From NCBI RefSeq assembly GCF_017377855.1, contig NZ_JAFREP010000021.1, positions 124,001 through 188,000 on the forward strand: a stretch of DNA of 64,000 nt, given 5' to 3'. Made by a program: the position numbers and the translations under genes. Source of the stretch: Acanthopleuribacter pedis. Its GTDB lineage: Bacteria > Acidobacteriota > Holophagae > Acanthopleuribacterales > Acanthopleuribacteraceae. Below are positions 1 to 9,361 of the stretch, one piece after another. How positions within the stretch are numbered: the stretch's first letter is position 1; each line of letters opens with the position of its first letter. The notes beneath the pieces were generated by a model. That model saw only the letters and a list, made by a program, of their open reading frames with translations. It was not told where the DNA came from and did no database searches.

Positions 1-390
1 CTGCGCAACCGCCTGGAAGACGGCGGCTTAACCTGTCAACAGAGCGAGCTATTCGTCTTCTGTGAAAACGGTGTTTACCTGATTCCCATGGCATTCGCGG
101 GTTGTGTGAGCAACCTGTCGCTGTGGTTTCCCGGCGAATCGCTTTCGGGCCGAAAACACGATTTCAGTGCATTCGGTCGCGATTTATCCGAATGGCGCGA
201 ACTCTCCCTAACGGCCGAGGCGGGTAGGGTTACCATCCACATCGACGGCGACCCGGTTTACCAACACCAACTGGCGCTGGATGCGGGCCCCATCAAAGGC
301 CTGCAATTTCGGTTTTTGGGAACCGGCTCGGTCGACTGGGTCGAACTCAAATCCCCCCATGGCGAGACGGTGTACCGCGACGACTTTTAA
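1..390 (+). CDS. C-terminal part of an unrecognised, probably secreted beta-rich protein (5' end outside window)
   Basis: The reading frame is open from base 1 (L-R-N-R-L-E-D...) and stops at TAA 388-390, so this is the last ~129 residues of a longer protein. The segment is rich in alternating hydrophobic/polar residues and ends in a motif like S-V-D-W-V-E-L-K...G-E-T-V-Y-R-D-D-F. Such endings are common in concanavalin-like or jelly-roll domains of secreted proteins; this is inference from pattern only. The stop overlaps the 3' end of the convergent sensor-kinase gene by four bases, with no terminator between them. An internal Met at base 88 exists, but nothing suggests it is the true start. 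Function unknown. Confidence 0.6.
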   Translation: MRNRLEDGGLTCQQSELFVFCENGVYLIPMAFAGCVSNLSLWFPGESLSGRKHDFSAFGRDLSEWRELSLTAEAGRVTIHIDGDPVYQHQLALDAGPIKGLQFRFLGTGSVDWVELKSPHGETVYRDDF

Positions 391-2117
391 TCAGAGCGTG
401 GCACCCGCACCCCAGCCGGAAACGAAAGCCGAACCACCCAACGCGCCGCCTCCATGCCGTACACCAGCGACCACCCGCCGGGAAACGATTCCTCGAGGCG
501 CGCCCTTACGTAACGAAGGCCGACCCCTTCCTCGCCCAACACATCGTCGCTCTGTTGCAGCAAGGATCCGCCGTTGGCCAACACAACCAGACACCGGCGC
601 GCCTCCTCCGTGATATGAAGGGAAAAAGTGCCGCTCTCACCGGGCGCAAACGCATGGGTCAAGGCATTTTCGATTAAGGTGTGCAGAAGCAGCGGCGGCA
701 CGGCGGGTTCCTCGCCGACGCACACCACATCCAGTTGGTAATCCGCATCTTTCCGGCCCCCCATAATTGCCAAATGGGCGCGACAGAGTTCGAGTTCCTC
801 GGCCAGCGGGACCAAGGGTTCGGCGGAAATGCGGTCAATAATGCGGAACTCGTCGGCTAAGGCGCGCACCATGGCAATGGCCCGGCTGGGTTGGTCCTCA
901 ATCCAAGAGATAATCGACAGCAGGGTGTTCATCAGGAAATGGGGCTGGATATTTTTTTTAAGGAGCTGGGTTTCCAATCGGGCCGAACGCATCTCAGCCT
1001 GCCGGTGGGCGCGCTCCCGCGCCTGGATTTGCAGACTCATCGAAAGCGTCATACAGAACAAAAAAAGAATCAGGACAAGACTGTAACTGGGCGAAAGCAC
1101 TTGCCCAAAACCTTGAAAGTAGAGGGTAATGCCGGCCAAGCCCAGGGCGGCGGGCCACGCTCCGGGAACCCGTTGGGTGCCTTGCCAAATCACCAAACCC
1201 AGCGGATACCAGAAGGGTGACAACGGCAATCCCAGTCCAGTCGACACGCCAACCACCGCGACCATGATCGCCAGGTGACGTCGCCGTTCACCTATATTGA
1301 AATTGCTTAGGAAAAACACGTGGAGCAGGAACGCATTGATACCGGGTAACCACGTATAAAAGGCATTTTTCCAAGGAAGATGGGTAATCGGATGGGGAAA
1401 AAACGAAAGCCAAAGATAGCCGATTATTTCACCCATAACCGCCATGCAAAACAGGGTAAACCACAGAATGGCAGCGTGCCGGCGGCCGCCCAAAAACAAG
1501 GCGACACACAGGGCAAAGGCCAAAAACCAAATACCGAGATTGATGAGCTTGAGGTAGTAGGCGTCGGTTTGGCGCCCGCGAAAATGGTTAAGCGTGCCTA
1601 TTTCGACGGCGGGTAAACGGTATAAATCCGGCAACGCGTGACAGGAGAGCCGCACGGCCAGCAGATGCCGTCCCGGCGAACTCGCCTCACGCGGTATCGC
1701 GTGATAGCCGAGCAGGGTGCCCGGCCGCTCTTCTTCGCGGCTCGCGGCAACCCGACCGTTTTGATCCAACAGACGGCCGTTCCAATAGAGTTCGTAGGCG
1801 ACCGGTTGTTCTTCAAGATAAAGTCCGAGAAATTGGGTTTCGCCCAAAGTTCCTTCCAAGAGGACGTCGCGACGAAACCAGACGACGCCCTCGGGCGCGG
1901 CGACGGCCGTACCGTCGGCCACCACAACCGGTAGGTCGCCGTCGGAAAACATCGGATCGGCAAAAGCCGGATCATCCGACGCCAGATACCGCCAGGACTG
2001 GACCAGGCTCCCTTTCCAGACCGGGGCCAGGTCGTGGCGGTGGGGCGCCGGCCCCTCATCCGCGAGCACCAGACACAGGGTCATCGGGAGCAACCAAAAC
2101 CAAGCGAGGCGCCGCAA
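387..2117 (-). CDS. LytS/YehU-type membrane sensor histidine kinase
   Basis: A 576-residue protein. The N-terminus carries a signal-like hydrophobic segment (LAWFWLLPMTLCLVLA). An extracytoplasmic region of about 150 residues looks jelly-roll-like (the A-Y-E-L-Y-W-N-G-R-L-L pattern resembles galactose-binding folds). About seven hydrophobic segments follow (residues ~185-365), resembling 7TM-DISM receptors. The cytoplasmic part is a His_kinase domain: the motif QPHFLMNTL places the phospho-acceptor at His393, the ATPase N-box is LIENALTHAF (Asn484), and a G-box G-V-G-L-R-Y follows near residue 530. The start is TTG at 2117, one base past the regulator's stop at 2118, with GAGGAG seven bases upstream inside the regulator gene, so translation is probably coupled. 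Known biology of the family: it autophosphorylates and passes phosphate to a LytTR regulator, here the adjacent gene. Ligand unknown. Confidence 0.9.
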   Translation of the reverse strand: MRRLAWFWLLPMTLCLVLADEGPAPHRHDLAPVWKGSLVQSWRYLASDDPAFADPMFSDGDLPVVVADGTAVAAPEGVVWFRRDVLLEGTLGETQFLGLYLEEQPVAYELYWNGRLLDQNGRVAASREEERPGTLLGYHAIPREASSPGRHLLAVRLSCHALPDLYRLPAVEIGTLNHFRGRQTDAYYLKLINLGIWFLAFALCVALFLGGRRHAAILWFTLFCMAVMGEIIGYLWLSFFPHPITHLPWKNAFYTWLPGINAFLLHVFFLSNFNIGERRRHLAIMVAVVGVSTGLGLPLSPFWYPLGLVIWQGTQRVPGAWPAALGLAGITLYFQGFGQVLSPSYSLVLILFLFCMTLSMSLQIQARERAHRQAEMRSARLETQLLKKNIQPHFLMNTLLSIISWIEDQPSRAIAMVRALADEFRIIDRISAEPLVPLAEELELCRAHLAIMGGRKDADYQLDVVCVGEEPAVPPLLLHTLIENALTHAFAPGESGTFSLHITEEARRCLVVLANGGSLLQQSDDVLGEEGVGLRYVRARLEESFPGGWSLVYGMEAARWVVRLSFPAGVRVPRSD

Positions 2118-2828
2118 TTAGGACTCCTCGCCGCACAGGAGCGCATGGAGCTGTTTGTATTTGGTGCGGCTGAGGGGAAGCACCTGACCGGATTGGGTGG
2201 TCACCTGATAGCGACCGCCACCACAGTGCCGGTACTCGGCCACCCGAGCAAGGGCAACGATGGCAGAGCGATGGATGCGCAAAAAACCGTCTGGAAGAAG
2301 TTGCTCCAGCCGATCCAAGGTTTTATCCAAAAGTTCGCAGCGGCCGTCGGCGAGAACGGCCTCGACATAGGCGTCGGCCGCCCGAAAAAAAACAACATCT
2401 TCTAAAGCGAGGGTTTGATAGCCGCCGGCTTTGCGAACGGAAAGCCATTTCATCTCGCGGACGGCGGGCGCAACACGACCGGAAAACCGTTGCAGCGCGA
2501 GATCCAAACGGTTTTGGTCAAAGGGTTTGGGGATAAAATCGAGGACCCCGTATTGAAACGCATGAATCGCTTGGTCGGTATGGGCAGACACGATGATGGT
2601 GTGAAACGGCCCGGCAAGCGCGCTGGAGAAGAGCTGGAACCCGCTCCGGCCATTGAGGTTGAGATCGAGGAAACACAGATCAATGGAATACTCGGCCAAA
2701 TAAGCGGCCGCGGCATCCAAGGTGTAACACAATTCGATATGGGCCAGTTGGTCAGCGAGCAACGTACGGCATAGTCGCGCCAAGTATTTGGCAATCGGTG
2801 GTTCGTCTTCCACAATGAGCACGTGCAT
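2118..2828 (-). CDS. LytTR-family response regulator
   Basis: A receiver domain occupies residues ~1-120: acidic pair E-D-E near residue 8, phospho-acceptor Asp55 in CFLDLNLNG, conserved Lys in FIPKPF. A LytTR DNA-binding domain follows at ~130-236 (F-F-R-A-A-D-A-Y-V, F-L-R-I-H-R-S-A-I-V, P-L-S-R-T-K-Y). I place the start at ATG 2828 because AGGTGA lies five bases upstream. A GTG at 2837 would add three residues but has no good ribosome site. The kinase gene begins on the next base after the stop, so this is a two-gene regulator-kinase operon. The target genes cannot be read from the sequence. Confidence 0.92.
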   Translation of the reverse strand: MHVLIVEDEPPIAKYLARLCRTLLADQLAHIELCYTLDAAAAYLAEYSIDLCFLDLNLNGRSGFQLFSSALAGPFHTIIVSAHTDQAIHAFQYGVLDFIPKPFDQNRLDLALQRFSGRVAPAVREMKWLSVRKAGGYQTLALEDVVFFRAADAYVEAVLADGRCELLDKTLDRLEQLLPDGFLRIHRSAIVALARVAEYRHCGGGRYQVTTQSGQVLPLSRTKYKQLHALLCGEES

Positions 2829-2918
2829 GGGCGTCACCTAATCAGCGGGGTGGTTTTTCTCTCGTATCGCGTGAATTGCCGCGCGGCATAAGCCGGCATT
2901 CCCGCGCGGCAAAATACC

Positions 2919-3479
2919 TCAATGGGTTTCAACGCGCTGGTAAACACCGCGCATGGCGGGACGCCATGTTTTCCCGGCGTCGGTGGAAACGGAAATCAGG
3001 CTACGCGGTTTCCCCTCATCCAATCCACTTAAGCGTACTCGCCAGTGGAGGGACTCCCCTTTCTGATTGGGCGTGGTGGTATCGGCGAGGAGGTTATCGA
3101 ACACAATCGCGTCCCCGTCGGCATGACCGCGAAACATGTCAATTAAGCCGGAGATTTCGTCCAAGGTCACCAATTGGTAGAATTTGCCGTACTTGTTGTA
3201 GCTGTAGGTAATTTCCATACCCCAATTGACTTTGGCGCCCGGCGTTTTATGGTGGGAGCGAATGTAGCCGTTTTTGTGCAGCACCAAACTAGCAAAGGTG
3301 GGATGGTTCGCGGCCTTCCAGGTACCGTCGGGTTGCCGCAATTCCATATCGATACGCCATTCACCAATGAGGTTTTTCAGTTTTTTAAATTCCGGGACCT
3401 CCCCCGCGCCGGGCGAACCCGCCCAAGCCGCGGTCACACTCCAAAGCAAACACAACACACCAGTCAACACGTATTTCAT
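2919..3479 (-). CDS. Small secreted protein, function unknown
   Basis: A 186-residue protein beginning with a clear signal peptide (MKYVLTGVLCLLWSVTAAWA, cleavage after A-W-A). GAGGAGG eight bases before ATG 3479 fixes this start over an in-frame upstream Met. The mature part is all-beta in character: N-L-I-G-E-W-R-I-D at the start, then H-K-N-G-Y-I-R-S-H-H-K and Y-N-K-Y-G-K-F-Y-Q-L. This layout resembles lipocalin-like or DUF1579-like proteins whose first strand carries a G-x-W motif. That family link is a guess from the motif. Single gene, transcribed in the same direction as its neighbours. Confidence 0.75.
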   Translation of the reverse strand: MKYVLTGVLCLLWSVTAAWAGSPGAGEVPEFKKLKNLIGEWRIDMELRQPDGTWKAANHPTFASLVLHKNGYIRSHHKTPGAKVNWGMEITYSYNKYGKFYQLVTLDEISGLIDMFRGHADGDAIVFDNLLADTTTPNQKGESLHWRVRLSGLDEGKPRSLISVSTDAGKTWRPAMRGVYQRVETH

Positions 3480-3613
3480 GACAAAGCCTCCTCGGTTCTT
3501 TTGCGGCAAGCCGCCGCGTGGTTCACAGGAGGTTTACGCCGCGCACCGGTGGTCGTCCTTACCGGACCCGGTGAACTGCAACAATCACCGGATCAACGGC
3601 AACGGGGCACGTT

Positions 3614-4078
3614 TTACCAGGGCTTGAGGTAAAGCTTCATGCCGTCGTGGGTCGCTTCGAAACCGAGGGCGTCGTAGAAATCGCGGGCGCGATCCCGTTG
3701 TTTGTTGGTGGTGAGCTGAACCACATGACAATCGCGTCCCTTCGCGCGCTCAATCGCCCATTCGAAAAAACGTCGCCCCAAGCCGCGACCGCGAAAATCG
3801 CGGTGAACCCGCACGGCTTCAACTTGGGCACGCGTCCCACCTTTAAAGGTTAAATAAGGAATGAAGGTCAGTTGAAGCGTGCCGACAATGCGCCCCTCCC
3901 CTTCCGCGACCATCAATTCATTATGGGCGTCGGCTTGAATGGCCGCAAAAGCGGTGTAATAGAACTCGGGCAAGGGATCGGCGTAGGCCTCGCGTTGATG
4001 ACCGAGGGCGTCGTCGGCCAACATGGCCACAATCACGGGGACGTCGTCACGGGTTGCGGCGCGAAAGGTCAGTTCCAT
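3614..4078 (-). CDS. GNAT-family N-acetyltransferase
   Basis: A 154-residue protein with the GNAT fold. It starts F-R-A-A-T-R-D-D and has an acetyl-CoA-binding motif A at V-E-A-V-R-V-H-R-D-F-R-G-R-G-L-G-R-R (the Q/R-x-x-G-x-G/A signature), followed by the motif B region A-R-D-F-Y-D-A-L-G-F. The family transfers acetyl groups from acetyl-CoA to an amine; the substrate is not predictable. Two adjacent ATGs lie at 4081 and 4078; AGGAG is better spaced for 4078. It is 111 bases downstream of tssA, in the same direction, with only a weak hairpin between (4102-4131), so read-through from the T6SS operon is possible. Confidence 0.88.
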   Translation of the reverse strand: MELTFRAATRDDVPVIVAMLADDALGHQREAYADPLPEFYYTAFAAIQADAHNELMVAEGEGRIVGTLQLTFIPYLTFKGGTRAQVEAVRVHRDFRGRGLGRRFFEWAIERAKGRDCHVVQLTTNKQRDRARDFYDALGFEATHDGMKLYLKPW

Positions 4079-4101
4079 CATCACTCCTGTTTCCCATTGC
4101 T

Positions 4102-4131
4102 TACGGGGCATTCAACAAAAAACACCCCGTA
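4102..4131 (-). terminator. Weak stem-loop between tssA and the GNAT gene
   Basis: Seven-base inverted repeat TACGGGG/CCCCGTA with a 16-base loop, read on the minus strand just after tssA. No U-run follows the stem (the T-run is in the loop), so it may be only a pause or partial terminator. Confidence 0.25.
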
Positions 4132-4189
4132 GAAAAGGTGACCTAATCGTTTGGAATAAACCCATTACAACACAACCCGCGGCTTCACG

Positions 4190-5269
4190 CTACCAACCGG
4201 AATCCTGCTTGGGTTCCTCGGGGATCGGCAGGAAAAAATGGGTCATGTAACGGGAACGTTCGTCCTGCGAGGTGATCGTCTCTTGCATCAGTTCGACCAA
4301 CGACTTATTGCCCCAATCCGCGACGCGACGCAACAGGTAAGGCGTCGGGCTGTGGGGTTCGGTCGCCTCGAGGAAATCGGCAATTTTGGTAATCAGTTGG
4401 TAGGCCTGATCGCGACTTTGAATCGCCCCCCGCATGGACAAAACCCCTGATTCCCCGCCGGCTTCCGTGGATGCTTCCTCTGGTTCGGGATCGCTTTCAA
4501 GCCCATCGTGGCGGGTGGCGAGCGGTTCGGCCAAACGGCGTTGCAGCAATTCAAGCATGTCACGCACGGTTTTGAAACTGGGTGCGGCGCGACCCATCAA
4601 TTCATCCAAGGATGTTTCCAAATGATCCACGGCTTCGCCCAAGGCGGCAAACCCAGCCTGCAAAGCGCGTAAGTCCGCGGTGGCGGTCGCTTTTAAAGCT
4701 TTGTCAAAGGCGGCGGGATCGATTTCACCCTCGGGTAACCCGTCCTTGTGATCGGCGTTGCGGGTCTTAACGACGCGTTCCCAATCGCTCAAGGAAACGG
4801 GCTGCATCGCCTCCAACGCGAACAAAGGATAGTGCAACACGCCCAAGTGCAAACGCCGATCCAACCATTCACACAGATCGAGACGGGCCTCGTAGTCTTC
4901 GTCCTCGTCTTGCGGGAATGCTTCTTTCCAAAAGGTTAGGCTTATTTCACGCAGCATGTGCACGCCACAAGCCGCCGCCGCGGGCCCCCTGTTCTTGAGC
5001 AAGGCCTCAACCAACCAGGCGGCGACCCGCAAATCTTTGGATTGGGCACCCAGCGCTTGCTCGCACAGCTCACACACCTCGCGCCAATCGGCCCGCTTGA
5101 GTTCGGTTTCCCAATCGCCGCGCGGCAAATGGAGGTCGTCCTCGCGCTGCGCCTCGCGAATGTCGTCATAAATTGGTTCGTAGCGCAGGTTGATCCCGGC
5201 CGGTTCTTGTTCGGAAATCGGTTTGAGTAAGTGGTCATAGGACCACGCCGTGCTGTCAACAGCGGTCAT
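4190..5269 (-). CDS. tssA: T6SS protein TssA (ImpA N-terminal family)
   Basis: A 359-residue protein with the ImpA N-terminal domain in the first ~130 residues: L-K-P-I-S near the start, A-G-I-N-L-R-Y-E-P-I-Y-D-D-I, the W-x-x-V motif D-W-R-E-V, then D-L-R-V-A-A-W-L-V-E-A-L. In the family TssA caps or primes sheath assembly at the baseplate and membrane complex. The C-terminal third contains the typical A-Y-Q-L-I-T-K-I-A-D-F-L-E and P-Y-L-L-R-R-V-A-D-W helices. GGGAGG precedes the ATG at proper spacing. It is the last gene of the T6SS array, 33 bases after tssM. Confidence 0.93.
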   Translation of the reverse strand: MTAVDSTAWSYDHLLKPISEQEPAGINLRYEPIYDDIREAQREDDLHLPRGDWETELKRADWREVCELCEQALGAQSKDLRVAAWLVEALLKNRGPAAAACGVHMLREISLTFWKEAFPQDEDEDYEARLDLCEWLDRRLHLGVLHYPLFALEAMQPVSLSDWERVVKTRNADHKDGLPEGEIDPAAFDKALKATATADLRALQAGFAALGEAVDHLETSLDELMGRAAPSFKTVRDMLELLQRRLAEPLATRHDGLESDPEPEEASTEAGGESGVLSMRGAIQSRDQAYQLITKIADFLEATEPHSPTPYLLRRVADWGNKSLVELMQETITSQDERSRYMTHFFLPIPEEPKQDSGW

Positions 5270-5302
5270 CTCGGCCTCCCTTGGCTGTGAATAAATGGGT
5301 TT

Positions 5303-8300
5303 TTAATCGTTTCGCTCGCGGCCGTAACGACCGAGATGCACGGGTTCGCTGTGCAACCGTTCCCCTCCGCGACGGAGCGAGACCGACGGGGCGCGGTGGG
5401 GGAAATCGGGCAGTTCGGTTAGGGTCGCCTCACCCGCTTCTTCAATGCGCAGTCGTGAAAACACAATCGCGTGGGTGGTTTCGCCGCCGGCCTGAAGCGG
5501 GATCTCGAAACGCAGCAGGTGCGTGTCACCCCGTTGCAAGGCATGCTCGGCCACACCATGGCGTTGCAGCAACCGCAACAACCCGTAACGTCCGCTAAAA
5601 GAAAAAACCACCTCGCGGCCTTCCACCCGATACCAAGGCGTGCGCAGCGACGGGTCCGGTTGATGGGGCGCGTTTTTGGCCCAGCGCAAACGCAGCTCAA
5701 TCGGCGTGTCGACCTGCCAGTCGGCCACGGCGGCCTCCTCGCGAAAGGGAAGCGCGCTTGGGCCGATCCGCAAGTGCCACGAGACAATGTGGTTGCCCAA
5801 GGCTTCGGCCTCGTGTTCAACCCGCTCGCGGAAACGCAGACGCAACCGACGCGGCTTTTGACCTTGTCGACCCTCGAGCTGGTGCAGCAGGCGGTACGCC
5901 GCCTGGAAGCGCCGACTAAAATCCAGCGCGGCCGGCGCCGCGGCGTCCGGGTCACCGTCAAAATCAACCGAGGCGGCCAAATCAGGGGCGAGACGTTCAT
6001 TCGCGGCGGCGATTTGCGCCATCACGGTGCCGTCGATCTCACCTGGGGTATCGGCCGCGGCGAAGGGGAACGAACCCGCCAGCCAGGTATTAAAAGGTTC
6101 GATTACACCCTCGGAAAATGCGCGGCGGCGCCGGGGAAAACGCACCTGGTGCCGGTTCTGGTCCAAGGTCGTCAGGTGCTCTAGAAGCAAACGTTTCACG
6201 TGGTTGATGCGTTCCAAGAAGTAATTACTGGAAGGACGAATGTCCGCCAATAAACGTTGGTAATTGTCCAGATGGATGCGGTTGCTATCGCGCCGGAAAA
6301 ACACTTCCAAACGCCGCACGGCGGGGTAAGGTTTGCGCGCCTGATAGGCTTCAATCTCCTCCAGAATGCCGCGCCAACGAACCACCAAAGCCCCGCCGGC
6401 CACGGCGGGATCGCTGTTGCTTTGTTCCAATACGGCCAACAGCGGTGCCACCCCGTTTAAACCAAGGTGCCACAGATGATTGCGTGTCGCGTCAAGCCAG
6501 GCTTGCAGGGCCTTGTGATCGTCAAACCCAAAACCCTTGGGCGCGATGGGACCCAGTCCGTCCCAGCCACTGATGTCCAGGTCCAAATAAAGGTCGCGGG
6601 GCAAAAAGGCGTCGGCGCGAAACAGCAGGCCGAGCGCGGTTTCGGTAAGGTAGGCGTTGACGGCCTCACGCGATTCGGTCAAACCGCGCTCATCAAAAAA
6701 TTGCGCCAAGGTGGCGAGATCACGGGCGGCGGCGTGGAAGCCGCGAACGCTATGGGTCAAATCCTTCTCGGAAAAGGGTTGCACGGTGCCCATCGGCAAG
6801 ATCGGCGCCCGTGCAATCAGTTGGTTAACGGCTTCTTCCAAACATTCCAGCGCGAGTTTGTCCAACAGAGCGGCCCATTGACCCCGCCCACCGGCACCGA
6901 GCCAACGGCGCCGGTAGTTTTGGTAAACCTGATGGTGGCGTAAAGCTTGGTATACGTCTGCTTTGCGCCAATCGTCGAAGGATTCGCGGTACACCACGGC
7001 ATCCGCGACATCCCCGCCCTGAATAAAAGACAACCCGAAAAAGGCACGCATCGGTTCCCGGCGGGCAACGGCCTCTTGGAGCAAGTTCAGATCGAGCCGG
7101 TCCCGACCCGCGAACAAACGTTCCCGGAAACGGCCCGCCAAAACCTCGTCCAAGTTCTCTTCCAGCAAGTTGTTCTGTTTGAAACGCTTGAGCAGCGACG
7201 GCCACGCGGCCCCGAGCACGGGTTCGGCTTCGCCGAGTAAACCAAAAGGTTCCTTGCCCAGCAACCGTTCGGTGTTTTTCAACCGCAAGGTCACGGCGCG
7301 CAAAGCGGCCAAAAAGTCTGAGCGGTCCTCGCCCCAGTCATGTTGTTGTTGCAAAACCTGTTGCAAGGCTTCCTGATCGCGCACCAATTGGTCGGCGGGA
7401 TAAAACAGATCGTCGAGAAAAATCGCAAACAAAGCGCGGGCGCGTGCCCCGGCCTCGTAACGACGGTCGAAGGTAACGGTCCCGAAACGACGGAAATCGA
7501 TGTCCATCGCGGCCAACCGGCGCAAACCGGCATCGGGCATTTCGAAATCGAAACAATAGCGGATCAGATCGCGCAGCACGTCCAAATCAAGGGTTTTGCG
7601 CAGGTTGTTGTAATCCTTAATGTGCTTTTCAAGCTCGGCCAAGTCGCGGCTGTAATCGGCCAAATCACGAAAAGCGGCCAAATCGGTCAGCGTTTGCGGC
7701 AAGGGACTGGTGGCGTCGGGCGGCGGCCCAGACCGTTCACGAACCGCGGTAAGCGCCTCGGCACGTTTTTGAAGCTGTTGCCCCAAGCCGTCCAGCAAAA
7801 TTTTCTCAAAGGCGACCGTGGTTGCCCGATCCACGTCACCATTGATGTCGGAAACCCAGGAGGCAGGCACGAACGAAGACAAGAAGTGCGGCTCTTGAAA
7901 ACGTTTCATGGCCAAGAACAAAGGGTTGTTTTTACCCGTAAACCAAAGGTGGTCAAAACGACCGTTTTGTTTCTCCTCCAACACGCGATGCATGCCGCGC
8001 AACGAACCGGATAATTCATGCCGGGTTTGCAGCATGTGATGAAAGGCCCACAAGGAGCCCAACAAACAGAGCAGGGCGGCACCCAGGGTCGCACCGCGCA
8101 ACCAAAGCACCTGACGGTTCAAACTTTTGAGCTTGTGCCGGGTCGGTCGGGCCTGGGATTTTTCGGGAAAAATTCGCGCCGCCAGCAGGTCACGCACAAA
8201 GCGGGGTACCCGCGGTTGCTGCTCGGAACCCACGGCTTGCGGCAGAGCGCCGCGCGCGTCACCGGTGAAGTAGATCCCACGCAGCACAATCGGATCGTGG

Positions 8301-9331
8301 TAGCTGGTTGGGGTAAAAATCCCATCGAGAAAGATTTGTAAAGCGGGCTTGAGTGTTTGCAAGGTCTCGGGGAACAGGAAAAAAGCGGCGGTATCTTGAT
8401 CGCGCCGGAAGCCGCGAAAAGCGGTTTCCAATTGAATCTGTCCCAATCGGTGGCTCAGCGATGCAAAGGCCTGGCCGACCCAGGTCGCGCTGTACTGGTG
8501 GTGGGGATCGTAAGGCACGGACCAGCCGAAGATATGATCGCGTTGTTCGGGCTCAATTTGGCTACACAATTCGGCAAAACCGTCGAGTGCATCGCATTGG
8601 GTCACCACGACATACACGGGAAATACCATGCCGGTCTCTTGCTGCAGGGCAACCAGTTGTTCGTAGCGATGGGCGACCTCGGCTTTGAGCGCGGCCGTGT
8701 CGGCGGCGTCGCCGTGAAGTAAGCGGGTCACGGGCAAAGCCAGGATCACGCCGTCCAGCGCGCGCTCACGGCGCGCACGTACCAGCATCTTGGAAAAACG
8801 GCCCCACAACTTTTGCGCTTCGGCATCGCGTTGTTGCAGGGCGCCTTTGATATCAAGGACCACGGCTTGGTCGTAAAACCACCAGGACAGAGGTGCTTCG
8901 GCCCCATCGCGGTCCTGTTTGGGCGGCCCCAGCGGTAACTTGAGTCCGCTGTGCTGCATCAAACTGGTTTTGCCGGCGCCGCTTTCGCCCAACAGCAAAA
9001 ACCAAGGCAGGCGGTAAAGCGAACGACCACCGGGAAAGGTTCCTTTCAGCAAGGAAACCCCTTGCTGAAAGGCGTGCTTCACGTGGCCGCGTCCCCGTCG
9101 CCGCGTGCGGTTGCGACGCCACCATGAGGTTTTTTCGGGTGTGTCGGCGGCGTCCGGCTTGGGTTCGCTTTTCTTGCGTTTAAGGAAAAATCCGCCGGTT
9201 TCACCACCTTGGGCGAGCCGCCGTTTGTTCAGCCAGGTGAGCAAAGAACCAAGGAAACCCGCAATCGCGACAAAGGCAATCGCCGTATTCATGTCGACGA
9301 CCATCAAAAGGTTATAAATCATTTCGGTCAT
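5303..9331 (-). CDS. tssM: T6SS membrane-complex protein TssM (IcmF)
   Basis: A 1,342-residue inner-membrane protein, slightly longer than usual. One hydrophobic segment lies at residues 15-35, then a basic stretch, then a cytoplasmic GTPase-like domain with Walker A GESGAGKT at ~115-122 and a T-Q-C-D motif near 240. A second transmembrane segment (~residues 410-430, L-G-A-A-L-L-C-L-L-G-S-L-W-A-F) leads into the large periplasmic region. IcmF-related and DUF1215/TssM C-terminal regions follow. TssM joins TssL and TssJ in the trans-envelope channel. The start has an ideal GGAGGT three bases upstream. It lies between tssL and tssA. Confidence 0.95.
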   Translation of the reverse strand: MTEMIYNLLMVVDMNTAIAFVAIAGFLGSLLTWLNKRRLAQGGETGGFFLKRKKSEPKPDAADTPEKTSWWRRNRTRRRGRGHVKHAFQQGVSLLKGTFPGGRSLYRLPWFLLLGESGAGKTSLMQHSGLKLPLGPPKQDRDGAEAPLSWWFYDQAVVLDIKGALQQRDAEAQKLWGRFSKMLVRARRERALDGVILALPVTRLLHGDAADTAALKAEVAHRYEQLVALQQETGMVFPVYVVVTQCDALDGFAELCSQIEPEQRDHIFGWSVPYDPHHQYSATWVGQAFASLSHRLGQIQLETAFRGFRRDQDTAAFFLFPETLQTLKPALQIFLDGIFTPTSYHDPIVLRGIYFTGDARGALPQAVGSEQQPRVPRFVRDLLAARIFPEKSQARPTRHKLKSLNRQVLWLRGATLGAALLCLLGSLWAFHHMLQTRHELSGSLRGMHRVLEEKQNGRFDHLWFTGKNNPLFLAMKRFQEPHFLSSFVPASWVSDINGDVDRATTVAFEKILLDGLGQQLQKRAEALTAVRERSGPPPDATSPLPQTLTDLAAFRDLADYSRDLAELEKHIKDYNNLRKTLDLDVLRDLIRYCFDFEMPDAGLRRLAAMDIDFRRFGTVTFDRRYEAGARARALFAIFLDDLFYPADQLVRDQEALQQVLQQQHDWGEDRSDFLAALRAVTLRLKNTERLLGKEPFGLLGEAEPVLGAAWPSLLKRFKQNNLLEENLDEVLAGRFRERLFAGRDRLDLNLLQEAVARREPMRAFFGLSFIQGGDVADAVVYRESFDDWRKADVYQALRHHQVYQNYRRRWLGAGGRGQWAALLDKLALECLEEAVNQLIARAPILPMGTVQPFSEKDLTHSVRGFHAAARDLATLAQFFDERGLTESREAVNAYLTETALGLLFRADAFLPRDLYLDLDISGWDGLGPIAPKGFGFDDHKALQAWLDATRNHLWHLGLNGVAPLLAVLEQSNSDPAVAGGALVVRWRGILEEIEAYQARKPYPAVRRLEVFFRRDSNRIHLDNYQRLLADIRPSSNYFLERINHVKRLLLEHLTTLDQNRHQVRFPRRRRAFSEGVIEPFNTWLAGSFPFAAADTPGEIDGTVMAQIAAANERLAPDLAASVDFDGDPDAAAPAALDFSRRFQAAYRLLHQLEGRQGQKPRRLRLRFRERVEHEAEALGNHIVSWHLRIGPSALPFREEAAVADWQVDTPIELRLRWAKNAPHQPDPSLRTPWYRVEGREVVFSFSGRYGLLRLLQRHGVAEHALQRGDTHLLRFEIPLQAGGETTHAIVFSRLRIEEAGEATLTELPDFPHRAPSVSLRRGGERLHSEPVHLGRYGRERND

Positions 9332-9361
9332 GGGACCTCCTTCACGTACGGGATCAGCGGG